Shown here: in pieces, positions 44,122 through 51,713 of the stretch
Layout: each line of letters opens with the position of its first letter
How positions within the stretch are numbered: the first letter of the stretch is position 1
Assembly (NCBI GenBank): GCA_047947185.1
Contig: CP170502.1
Location: 5,208,001 to 5,272,000, forward strand
Direction: 5' to 3'
Length of the DNA: 64,000 bases
DNA from: JANQJA01 sp047947185
GTDB lineage: Bacteria; Pseudomonadota; Gammaproteobacteria; Pseudomonadales; Azotimanducaceae
Position numbers and translations under genes: made by a program
The notes under the pieces: model-generated
The model's database searches: none
The model's input: the letters and a program-made list of their open reading frames with translations, nothing else
Told to the model about the DNA's origin: nothing

Positions 44122-45435
44122 ATGAAGCCAGCGACGGCAGCGGTATGGTTTATTGCGTTGCTGCCCACGCTCCTTGCAGTCTGGATGCTGAAAGATAATG
44201 ATTGGACTAGCGCGACCGCGGTGCTCTATGCGCTCGGTCGCATCACAGGTATTTCCGGGCTTGGCTTCCTGCTGGTTTCCGCCTGCCTCAGCAGTCGGGT
44301 ACCCGGTTTCGATCGTGGCTTCGGTGGTCTGACGAAACTCTGGCAAACCCATCATGTGTTTGGCGGCACCGCGTTGCTGCTGTTATTAGCGCACCCCCTG
44401 ATGCTGGCGCTAGGACGGGCGCAATCACCTGGTGCCGCAGCTGAACTGTTGTTTCCACCTGTCTCTGCATGGGCCATTTGGGCAGGATGGGCCGGGCTGC
44501 TGCTGCTGATAATTTTCCTTGCGCCCAGTTTTTCGTTTTTTGGTGAGCCGAGATATCAGCGCTGGAAGCTTATTCACCTTCTCGCAGGTCCGGCAATTGG
44601 GCTTGCGTTGGTGCACGCTTTTGCGTTGGACCGGACGATTCCGCCACCCTGGGACTATATGGTGTGGGGTAGCCTCGCTCTGCTGGCGATTGCAGCGCTG
44701 TTGTATCGCTGGCTGTTTTCGAGGACATATTTGCCTGGCACAGGCGGTCGCTTTCCCTATCAGGTTGAGCGGGTGGAATCGGTTTGCCATGGTGTCGTGG
44801 AGCTAAGCCTTAAACCCCTGTCGCGAGCGCTCCGGTATGAGGCGGGTCAGTTTGTTTATCTGACGCCTTACGACAAGGCACTGAGATCAGGATACAGGGA
44901 AGAGCACCCCTATACCCTATCGTCATCACCCCACGAAACCGGGTTGCGCATTGCCATCAAGGACTTGGGGGATGCCAGCCATGCTATTCAGAAGATTCAG
45001 GAAGGCACGGAAGCCAGGGTAGAGGGCCCCTATGGGGCTTTTTTTGAACCGAACAACGGTGAGATCAATGAGTTGTGGGTTGCAGGGGGCATTGGCATTA
45101 CGCCCTTTTTAGGTCGGGCGCGTGAAATGCGTGCGCAAGGTTCGAGCCTAAACGTGTGCCTGCTGTACTGTGTGCAGGACGAAGCCCGCGCACTGTTTCT
45201 GGACGAGTTTTCCGCGATCGCAGCAGAGCTCCCCTCCTTCCAGTTTCATATGCACTACTTCTATAAAGAGGGACCGCTCTCCACCGGGTACATTTCAGCA
45301 CGATGTCAGGATTTGACATCGCGCAGGGTTTACATTTGTGGTCCGACGCCACTGCTTGGACTTGCGCGCAAAGTGGTATTGCACGGTGGCGTCAGCGGAA
45401 AAGCCATCCACACCGAGGAGTTTAACCTGTTATGA
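44122..45435 (+). CDS. Membrane flavin reductase, ferric-reductase-like
   Basis: A 437-residue protein. The first 205 residues have about six membrane helices with paired His residues in HHVFGGTALLLLLAHPL and LIHLLAGPAIGLALVHAF, the heme ligands of ferric reductase/NADPH-oxidase-type domains. The cytoplasmic C-terminal half is a ferredoxin-NADP reductase module: FAD site in EEHPYTLSSSP, NAD(P) site in LWVAGGIGITPFLGRA and VYICGPTPLLGLA. Electrons would pass from NAD(P)H through FAD and heme across the membrane. Its stop overlaps the cytochrome b5-like gene by 4 bp, and that exported protein is the likely acceptor. Confidence 0.88.
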   Translation: MKPATAAVWFIALLPTLLAVWMLKDNDWTSATAVLYALGRITGISGLGFLLVSACLSSRVPGFDRGFGGLTKLWQTHHVFGGTALLLLLAHPLMLALGRAQSPGAAAELLFPPVSAWAIWAGWAGLLLLIIFLAPSFSFFGEPRYQRWKLIHLLAGPAIGLALVHAFALDRTIPPPWDYMVWGSLALLAIAALLYRWLFSRTYLPGTGGRFPYQVERVESVCHGVVELSLKPLSRALRYEAGQFVYLTPYDKALRSGYREEHPYTLSSSPHETGLRIAIKDLGDASHAIQKIQEGTEARVEGPYGAFFEPNNGEINELWVAGGIGITPFLGRAREMRAQGSSLNVCLLYCVQDEARALFLDEFSAIAAELPSFQFHMHYFYKEGPLSTGYISARCQDLTSRRVYICGPTPLLGLARKVVLHGGVSGKAIHTEEFNLL

Positions 45436-45803
45436 AAAAGCTCTGCTACTCTGCCGTTGTCGCATTCTTTTCAAGTGTCGCTACGATTATGGCACTCCAT
45501 GTCCTCGCGGAATCCCATGATCAAGGCAATACCAGAACCGGAGCTGCTGAGCCGCGCACCTATACAGCTGAAGAAGTTGCGAAGCACAACAACCTGCAGG
45601 ATTGCTGGATGGTAATAGAGGGCAAGGTCTACGATCTCTCAACCTATGTGCCAAAGCATCCCACACCGCCCGCAGTGTTGGTGCCTTGGTGTGGCAAGGA
45701 AGCAACCCTGGGCATGCGCACCAAAGGTTACGGTAGTGATCACAGTCCGTACGCGTGGAGCGAGCTGGCAGAATACCTGATTGGCGAATTATCTGATCAA
45801 TGA
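45432..45803 (+). CDS. Exported cytochrome b5-like heme protein
   Basis: A 123-residue protein with an N-terminal signal peptide (LCYSAVVAFFSSVATIMALHVLA). A cytochrome b5 domain follows: YTAEEVAKHNNLQDCWMVIEGKVYDLSTYVPKHP, then CGKEATLGMRTKGYGSDHS. The usual HPGG heme loop is HPTPP here, keeping the first axial His but losing both glycines. The second His is in SDHSPY. It overlaps the membrane reductase gene by 4 bp, which fits a periplasmic electron carrier reduced by it. The signal peptide could stay uncleaved as an anchor. Confidence 0.82.
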   Translation: MKKLCYSAVVAFFSSVATIMALHVLAESHDQGNTRTGAAEPRTYTAEEVAKHNNLQDCWMVIEGKVYDLSTYVPKHPTPPAVLVPWCGKEATLGMRTKGYGSDHSPYAWSELAEYLIGELSDQ

Positions 45804-45947
45804 TGCTTGCAGCCTGACCGGGTCCAAATGGGAAGGTCGTGTCCTGCGCGGGAGGGCCATGGAGTCGGGATGCCTGTTTTTCAATCAGTTACCCTTAATT
45901 ACAGATTTATGTCATCAGCCCCGCAGCCAGCTGCTTTTGAGCCGCGC

Positions 45948-46952
45948 TCAGGCTGCCACCAGGTCAAGCTGGCGGGCAGCCTCTGCCACTATCTCAAAAC
46001 TGTGCACACGTTTGGTGTGTTCATAAATTGAGCAGACCAGCATGAGTTCATCCGCGCCCGTGTCCTCGATAAACTGGCCCATACCGCTCGCGATATCATC
46101 CAGGGTGCCGACCGCCGTGGGGCTGTTCATCTGTTCCAGGATGGCACGGTCCAGCGGCTCAAGCTGTTCTGCCAGGTTGCGAACGGGCGGCGGCAAACGG
46201 CGCGGCTGGCCCTTACGCAGGCTGAGGAACGACAGTACAGATGACGAACGCAGGAATTGTGCATCTTCTGCCGTGTCCGCGGCACAGACGTTGTAACCCA
46301 GCATGACATAAGGTTCTGCAAGTTCCTCCGAGGGTTTGAACCGGGACCGGTAGATCTCGAGCGCTTCCTGCATAAGGGCCGGGGCAAAGTGGGACGCGAA
46401 GGCAAAGGGTAAACCCAGCATCGCAGCAAGCTGGGCACCAAACAGGCTGGAACCCAGTATCCAGATGGGCACCTGGGTTCCCTCACCGGGTGTTGCTATC
46501 ACGCGCTGGCCGGGCTGTGCGGGTTTCAGGTAGTGCTGCAGTTCCACCAGGTCCCGGGGGAAATCTTCCACGCTGCCATTCAGGTTGCGGCGCAAGGCCA
46601 TGGAGGTCACCTGGTCGGTACCCGGTGCACGCCCAATGCCCAGATCAATGCGCCCCGGAAACAGCGAGGCGAGGGTGCCAAACTGCTCGGCGATAACCAG
46701 CGGCGCGTGGTTCGGCAACATGATGCCCCCGGCACCGACGCGGATGGTGCTGGTGCCGCCCGCAATGTGGCAGATCACAACCGAGGTGGCAGCACTGGCG
46801 ATGCCGCGCATGTTGTGGTGTTCCGCGACCCAGTAGCGGTTAAAGCCAAGGCGCTCGGCATGCCTGGCGAGATCCAGCGAATTGTTCAGTGCCTGGCCCG
46901 GTGTGCTGCCTTCCACAATGGGAGACAGGTCGAGAATCGAAAATTTGGTCAT
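45948..46952 (-). CDS. Luciferase-like (LLM class) flavin monooxygenase
   Basis: Starting at ATG 46952 (MTKFSILDLSPIVEGSTPGQ), the protein is 334 residues. An in-frame extension upstream would be encoded by the 50-bp repeats and is rejected. Family features are the AEHHNM motif near residue 45, RVGAGGIMLPNHAPLVIAEQFGTLASLFPGRIDLGIGRAPGTD and the C-terminal GTLDDIASGMGQF. It belongs to the MsnO8-type flavin-dependent oxidoreductases. Substrate unknown. It is separated from the upstream yfcE-like gene by the tandem repeat array, which probably lies in its leader. Confidence 0.85.
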   Translation of the reverse strand: MTKFSILDLSPIVEGSTPGQALNNSLDLARHAERLGFNRYWVAEHHNMRGIASAATSVVICHIAGGTSTIRVGAGGIMLPNHAPLVIAEQFGTLASLFPGRIDLGIGRAPGTDQVTSMALRRNLNGSVEDFPRDLVELQHYLKPAQPGQRVIATPGEGTQVPIWILGSSLFGAQLAAMLGLPFAFASHFAPALMQEALEIYRSRFKPSEELAEPYVMLGYNVCAADTAEDAQFLRSSSVLSFLSLRKGQPRRLPPPVRNLAEQLEPLDRAILEQMNSPTAVGTLDDIASGMGQFIEDTGADELMLVCSIYEHTKRVHSFEIVAEAARQLDLVAA

Positions 46953-46961
46953 GGCTGTATT

Positions 46962-47261
46962 CCTGCTTATCAGGGGCGGCGTGACGCCGCCCATTCACAT
47001 AGGTCAATTTACCTGCTTATCAGGGGCGGCGTGACGCCGCCCAGTCACATAGGTCAATTTACCTGCTTACCAGGGGCGGCGTGACGCCGCCCAGTCACGT
47101 AGGTCAATTTACCTGCTTACCAGGGGCGGCGTGACGCCGCCCAGTCACGTAGGTCAATTTACCTGCTTACCAGGGGCGGCGTGACGCCGCCCAGTCAAAA
47201 GTGTCTGCTTGCCTGTTTACCAGGGGCGGCGTGACGCCGCCCAGTCAAATGGCTCAATGCC
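46962..47261. repeat. Six tandem 50-bp palindromic repeats
   Basis: Units begin at 46962, 47012, 47062, 47112, 47162 and 47212, exactly 50 bp apart. Each holds CAGGGGCGGCGTGACGCCGCC, in which GGGCGGCG and CGCCGCCC flank TGA and form an 8-bp GC hairpin. The third and fourth units match over their whole length. The first two differ from these at two or three bases, and the last two diverge after the palindrome. The sixth unit encodes the last residues and stop of the yfcE-like gene, and the first abuts the monooxygenase start. It is not a CRISPR, because no unique spacers are present. Confidence 0.9.
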
Positions 47262-47798
47262 GTTTTCCGTGAGTTGGTGAATGGTAGCGATGGGGCGGTG
47301 CCCGGAAAGATCCAGAAAACCGATGGTGCCCAGTTGTGCATTAAGATTGTGGGGAAAGGTTGGCGAACCCGGGTTGACGCAAAGGACACCGTCGATCAGG
47401 TCAATCTGCTCCACGTGGGTATCACCGTAGATCAACACATCGGGTTTCTGCCCGGGGAACAACCGGTCAACCCACCGACTGACGGTCAGGTGGGGTGGCA
47501 TTTCCGGCATGGGTACGTAGTGCGTCAAGCCAACCTGAAACCCGTTCAGCTCAAGCAGCCAGGTGTCTTTCAGGCGAGGGTCTTCGGGCTGGGCGCTGCG
47601 CCCACCAGAGCCGTCATCACCGTTGCCGCGAGCCGCATAGGTAGGGGCAATTTCATGCAACTGGTCGATCACCCCAATATCATGGATATCACCGGCATGG
47701 AGGATACAGGCAACGTCCGCAAACAGGTCAAACACCTGGGGCCAGAGCGCAGGCATGGCTTCGGGAATGTGCGTGTCGGAGATAAGGCCCACTTTCAC
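47217..47798 (-). CDS. YfcE/MJ0936-type phosphodiesterase
   Basis: A 193-residue compact metallophosphoesterase. The motifs are GLISDTHIPE, ILHAGDIHD, ARGNGDD (the usual GNCD position), LTHYVP and YGDTHVEQ, followed by the family's conserved VNPGSPT. It is probably a cytoplasmic phosphodiesterase of unknown substrate. Its start overlaps the CoA-transferase stop by 4 bp. The C-terminal nine residues (DWAASRRPW) and the stop codon are supplied by the last unit of the 50-bp repeat array, so the protein's tail has been shaped by the repeat or gave rise to it. Confidence 0.85.
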   Translation of the reverse strand: MKVGLISDTHIPEAMPALWPQVFDLFADVACILHAGDIHDIGVIDQLHEIAPTYAARGNGDDGSGGRSAQPEDPRLKDTWLLELNGFQVGLTHYVPMPEMPPHLTVSRWVDRLFPGQKPDVLIYGDTHVEQIDLIDGVLCVNPGSPTFPHNLNAQLGTIGFLDLSGHRPIATIHQLTENGIEPFDWAASRRPW

Positions 47799-48979
47799 GA
47801 CACTATGCCCCTGTTGCGCAGCGTCGCGAGTTCATCAGCGGTCAGTCCGAGTTCCGCAAAAACGTCGTCGTTGTGCTCGCCGTGCCCGGGTGCCCCCTGG
47901 CGAAGTTCCGGAGTGGTTTTGCTGAAGCGGGCTGCCGGCCGGGTCTGCCTGATCCTGCCCGCCACCGGATGATCCAGTTCAACGATCAGGTCGCTGGCGA
48001 GCACCTGGGGATGGGTGATCATTTCCCTGCGCTTGAGTACCGGTGCGCAGGGCACACCCGCTGCATCAAGAATCTCCAGCCACTCGGCTGCAGTTCTTGC
48101 GTGGAGTGCATCCTGGGTCATCTGCAGGCGCTCATTTGCGTTTGTGTCTCTCAGCGCAGGTGTCCTGAAGCGATCATCGTCTTTCCATTCCGGATGCCCC
48201 AGCGCATCACAGAGCGCCTGCCACTGGGTGTTGGTCATGGCAGACACACTGATGTAACCGTCACGGGTCTCGTAAATGAGGTCGATGAAGGTTGCTGCAC
48301 GCTGGACGCTGACTTCTTTACCGACAAAAGTCTGGCCGCCCATATCTGAAGACCAGAGGAAGGCAATGACCGCATCCAGCATGCTGACCCTGACGTGTTG
48401 GCCTTCACCGGTACGCTCCCGGGCAACCAGTGCCGAACTGATTGCCTGCGCCATGGTCATGCCGGTAAGTTTGTCTGGGAGGATGGTCCGGACCAGGCGG
48501 GGTCGCTCCTCGTCGGATCCGGCCTGAATGGTGGTGAGGCCACTGATCGCCTGTACGATGGGATCGTAAACCGGTTTGTGGGACCAGGGACCGGTTTCAC
48601 CAAAGCCGCTGATCGAGGCATAGATGATGTTGGGGGCAGCCTGCCGCACCGCATCCTCGTCAATACCCAGGCGCTCAACCACACCCGGGCGGAAATTCTG
48701 GATAAACACGTCTGCCGTTGCTGCGAGTTTCAACAACAGTTCCCGGCCGGCATCGGACTTGAGATCAATTGTGACCGCGCGTTTGTTGCGGTTGTTGTTG
48801 AGAAACGTGGCAGTAAACTGGTTATCGCCGTGTCCGGCCCCGCGTGCGTGGTCGGGGCGGTCTATGGCTTCAACCTTGATGACATCCGCACCCTGGTCCG
48901 CCAGCAGCATGGTGGCAAAAGGGCCGGAAATTACCGTGGTGAGGTCGAGGACGCGATAACCGTTGAGTGGACCTGGCAT
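47795..48979 (-). CDS. Class III (CaiB/BaiF) CoA transferase
   Basis: A 394-residue family III CoA transferase: MPGPLNGYRVLDLTTVISGPFATMLLADQGADVIKVE is the standard N-terminus, then RNKRAVTIDLKS, and the catalytic Asp lies in HKPVYDPIVQAISGL near residue 170. The C-terminal domain has WLEILDAAGVPCAPVL. These enzymes move CoA between carboxylic acids, or act as racemases in the alpha-methylacyl-CoA branch. The neighbouring phosphodiesterase is translationally coupled but not an obvious pathway partner. The acyl donor and acceptor are unknown. Confidence 0.88.
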   Translation of the reverse strand: MPGPLNGYRVLDLTTVISGPFATMLLADQGADVIKVEAIDRPDHARGAGHGDNQFTATFLNNNRNKRAVTIDLKSDAGRELLLKLAATADVFIQNFRPGVVERLGIDEDAVRQAAPNIIYASISGFGETGPWSHKPVYDPIVQAISGLTTIQAGSDEERPRLVRTILPDKLTGMTMAQAISSALVARERTGEGQHVRVSMLDAVIAFLWSSDMGGQTFVGKEVSVQRAATFIDLIYETRDGYISVSAMTNTQWQALCDALGHPEWKDDDRFRTPALRDTNANERLQMTQDALHARTAAEWLEILDAAGVPCAPVLKRREMITHPQVLASDLIVELDHPVAGRIRQTRPAARFSKTTPELRQGAPGHGEHNDDVFAELGLTADELATLRNRGIVS

Positions 48980-49026
48980 ACCAGACTCCCGAATCCTTAA
49001 ATCAGACCCGGGAGTTTAGCGCAAAA

Positions 49027-49512
49027 TCAGCTTTCCTTTGCGGCCTGTCCGGCGTGATATTCAACGTAGAGGTAAACCGGGATATCCAATTCGGCCAGTC
49101 GGTCTTCAATCACCGGTTTCACCTCATCCCAGTTGAGTCCGCCGACGCCGGTTGCCAGTTTTGGCAGGGCCAGAGAGGTAAAGCCTTCTTTTTGGGCAAT
49201 CTTGACCAGTGCCTTGAGGCTGTCGCTGACATGCTTGACCGTGGCCTTGCCCGGTTTGCTGCCATGGTCGTAGCCGCCTTCCTGGGTAATCAGATTCACG
49301 ATGCGCGGACCTTCGGCACTTCCCCACATCCAGGCATCACCGGGTTTGGGGTGGGATGCATTGCACCAGTGGTGGAAGTCCTTGTGCATGGCAGGAAAGC
49401 GCTCATGCAGTGCCAGGGCGAGGCCCTGGTTCATCGGATCTTTGGCGGCGATGCCGTGGGCGATGGCTTGTGCTTTGGATAGGAGAATGTCGCCAGTTAC
49501 TTCATGAATCAT
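49027..49512 (-). CDS. Macro-domain protein
   Basis: Starting at ATG 49512 (MIHEVTGDILLSKAQAIAHGIA), the protein is 161 residues, a single macro domain. Ligand-binding landmarks are GDILLSKAQAIAHG at the N-terminus, PRIVNLITQEGG and LALPKLATGVGGLNW, the loop that holds the distal ribose/phosphate of ADP-ribose. It is closest to the Appr-1''-p processing/ALC1-like branch, which hydrolyses ADP-ribosyl esters or phosphates. No ADP-ribosyltransferase toxin is visible beside it, so a toxin-antitoxin role is not supported here. Confidence 0.85.
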   Translation of the reverse strand: MIHEVTGDILLSKAQAIAHGIAAKDPMNQGLALALHERFPAMHKDFHHWCNASHPKPGDAWMWGSAEGPRIVNLITQEGGYDHGSKPGKATVKHVSDSLKALVKIAQKEGFTSLALPKLATGVGGLNWDEVKPVIEDRLAELDIPVYLYVEYHAGQAAKES

Positions 49513-49577
49513 GCGTGAATTCCAGTGGGATAAAGCATCATTCTGGCACTGGCGCCACAACCTGCCATTGATGTGGG

Positions 49578-49742
49578 TCAGGCGACCTGCGTGATTCTTC
49601 GGCGATGTGCAGTTTTCCCGCTATTCTCTGACCGGCGCTTAGTGTTCTGCAGCAAGTCCTCCAGTCTGGCAATCTCGGCTTCGAGTTCAGCAAGCAGGCC
49701 TTCAATAGTTTCCGCATCCGTGCGGGCCCTGTCCTTTTCCAT
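49578..49742 (-). CDS. Tiny coiled-coil protein, 54 residues
   Basis: On the minus strand, ATG 49742 preceded by GAAGGTGGAAAAGAC (good ribosome-binding site) opens a 54-residue frame ending at TGA 49578. Residues 11-32 form heptads (ETIEGLLAELEAEIARLEDLL) and the tail is basic (KRRSENSGKTAHRRR). The clean amphipathic coil and the ribosome-binding site support a real small protein, resembling SlyX in style but not in sequence. It lies between the macro-domain gene and recQ, transcribed away from recQ. Confidence 0.5.
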   Translation of the reverse strand: MEKDRARTDAETIEGLLAELEAEIARLEDLLQNTKRRSENSGKTAHRRRITQVA

Positions 49743-49852
49743 GTCTTTTCCACCTTCAATCCTGAAGTCGGGCCTCTAACCTTACGACAAGCTGGCGGCA
49801 ATGCTAACCTGAACCGACGAATGGTCAGGTTTTCCCCCGGATGCCCCCAAAG

Positions 49853-49873
49853 CGTGGATCGTCCACGTATAAT
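49853..49873 (+). promoter_or_regulatory. recQ promoter with adjoining inverted repeat
   Basis: TATAAT at 49868-49873 is a perfect -10 box only 7 bp before the recQ ATG, so the mRNA may be leaderless. A perfect inverted repeat, CGTGGA-TCG-TCCACG (49853-49867), abuts the -10 and would lie under RNA polymerase, a natural repressor site. No good -35 is seen at the proper spacing. Confidence 0.5.
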
Positions 49874-49880
49874 CCCGGCC

Positions 49881-51680
49881 ATGAACAATGCACTCGCTGT
49901 ACTCCGCAACACTTTTGGTTTTGAAGACTTCCGATCACCCCAGAACGAGGTGATCAGCACGCTGGTTGAAGGTCGGGACGCACTGGTTCTTATGCCCACG
50001 GGCAGCGGCAAGTCGCTCTGTTACCAGATCCCGGCGTTGGTCCGGCAGGGTTGTGGTGTTGTCATCTCACCGCTCATCGCCCTGATGCAGAACCAGGTGG
50101 ATGCCATGCGGGAGCTTGGTGTGCGCGCGAGTTTCCTGAACTCGACGCTGCAGGCAGAGGAGGTGGTCGAGATAGAGCGCGAACTGCGGCATGGCCGGCT
50201 TGACCTTCTGTACATCGCACCGGAGCGCCTTGTTCAGTCGCGGACCCTGGAGCTCCTGCGCCAGGTGGATATCAGCCTGTTTGCCATTGACGAGGCGCAC
50301 TGTGTGTCCCAGTGGGGGCACGATTTTCGTTCGGACTACCTGCAACTGGACCTGCTGGCAGCCGAGTTTCCTGATGTGCCGCGTATTGCCCTGACGGCCA
50401 CCGCGGATGCGCGGACGCGGGCAGACATCATTGAACGCCTGGCCCTGCAGGGTGCAGCCCAGTTTCTTGCCGGGTTTGACCGGCCCAATATCCGCTATCG
50501 TATTGCCCTGAAACAGAACCCGACCCAGCAACTCCTGCGTTTCCTGCGGGATGAGCATGCCGGTGATGCGGGCATTGTCTACTGCCTGTCACGCAAGAAG
50601 ACCGAAGATACGGCAGCCTGGCTGCGCGAACAGGGATTTGAGGCGCTCGCCTATCACGCCGGGATGGATGCCAGGACCCGGGCAGCGCATCAGTCACGGT
50701 TCCTCAAGGGTGAAGGTGTGATTATCGTGGCGACTATTGCCTTCGGCATGGGCATCGACAAGCCTGATGTGCGGTTTGTCGCACACCTGGACCTGCCCAA
50801 AACCGTTGAATCCTACTACCAGGAGACCGGCCGTGCCGGGCGAGATGGTCTGCCGGCTGATGCCTGGATGGTTTATGGCCTGCAGGACGTAATGAAGCTT
50901 CGGCAGATGCTGCAGTCGTCCGAGGGCAGTGAGGAGTACAAGCGGATTGAGCAGCACCGGCTGAATGCCATGCTTGGCCTGTGTGAGATTACCACCTGCC
51001 GCCGCCATGCGTTGCTGGCCTATTTTGATGAGGTCTCACCGGTGCAGTGTGGTAACTGTGATACTTGCCTTGAACCCGTGGATACCTTTGATGGTACCGA
51101 GGCTGCGCAAAAGGCGCTGAGTGTGGTCTATCGCACGGGGCAGCGTTTTGGGGTCGGCCACCTGGTTGACGTCCTTGTCGGCAAGGAGACAGACAAGGTG
51201 CACCAGTTTGATCACCATCAGCTGCCAGTTTTTGGGGTTGGTCGTGACCGGGACCCGGATAGCTGGCGGTCGGTGTATCGCCAGCTGGTTGCCCGGGGCC
51301 TTCTGTCCGTGGATATGGACCGGTTTGGCGGTCTCAGGCTGGAAGAGAAATGCCGGCCTGTGCTGCGCGGGGAAGAAAGCGTGAGTTTGAGGCAAGACCC
51401 GAAGAAACGGCAAACTGCCGCAAGACAGACCAGATCGCCGCTGCCCGGGCATATCGACATCAACCTGTGGGAAGCACTGCGGGAATGCCGTCGCACCCTG
51501 GCGGAGGCACAGGGGGTACCACCCTATGTGATCTTCCATGACGCAACCCTGCGGGCGATGGCCGAGTTGATGCCCCGAACAATTGCCGAATTTGGTGGAC
51601 TGAGTGGCGTGGGTGAACGCAAGCGGGACAAGTACGGACCTGATTTCCTGGCTGTACTCGGCGCTTTCCAGTCGCCCTGA
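49881..51680 (+). CDS. recQ: ATP-dependent DNA helicase RecQ
   Basis: Starting at ATG 49881 (MNNALAVLRNTFGFEDFRSPQ), the protein is 599 residues, normal for RecQ. The helicase core has MPTGSGKSLCYQIPAL, IDEAHCVSQWGHDFRSDY, TATADART and QETGRAGRDG. The RQC region has the zinc cysteines CRRHALLAYFDE, CGNCDTC. An HRDC domain (LWEALRECRRTLAEAQGVPPYVIFHDATL) closes it. It unwinds DNA 3'-5' in recombination and repair. No ribosome-binding site is seen, in line with the possibly leaderless promoter. Confidence 0.93.
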   Translation: MNNALAVLRNTFGFEDFRSPQNEVISTLVEGRDALVLMPTGSGKSLCYQIPALVRQGCGVVISPLIALMQNQVDAMRELGVRASFLNSTLQAEEVVEIERELRHGRLDLLYIAPERLVQSRTLELLRQVDISLFAIDEAHCVSQWGHDFRSDYLQLDLLAAEFPDVPRIALTATADARTRADIIERLALQGAAQFLAGFDRPNIRYRIALKQNPTQQLLRFLRDEHAGDAGIVYCLSRKKTEDTAAWLREQGFEALAYHAGMDARTRAAHQSRFLKGEGVIIVATIAFGMGIDKPDVRFVAHLDLPKTVESYYQETGRAGRDGLPADAWMVYGLQDVMKLRQMLQSSEGSEEYKRIEQHRLNAMLGLCEITTCRRHALLAYFDEVSPVQCGNCDTCLEPVDTFDGTEAAQKALSVVYRTGQRFGVGHLVDVLVGKETDKVHQFDHHQLPVFGVGRDRDPDSWRSVYRQLVARGLLSVDMDRFGGLRLEEKCRPVLRGEESVSLRQDPKKRQTAARQTRSPLPGHIDINLWEALRECRRTLAEAQGVPPYVIFHDATLRAMAELMPRTIAEFGGLSGVGERKRDKYGPDFLAVLGAFQSP

Positions 51681-51713
51681 TGTCCACGGAACTTTCCTGG
51701 AGGAAAATTGAAC

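Noticed and set aside
46962..47261. CRISPR array
   Set aside because: The 50-bp units are repeated whole, with no unique spacers between them, and no cas genes are present.
49027..49512. Macro-domain antitoxin of a DarTG-type toxin system
   Set aside because: No DarT-like or other ADP-ribosyltransferase gene is adjacent; the neighbours are a CoA transferase and a tiny coiled-coil protein.
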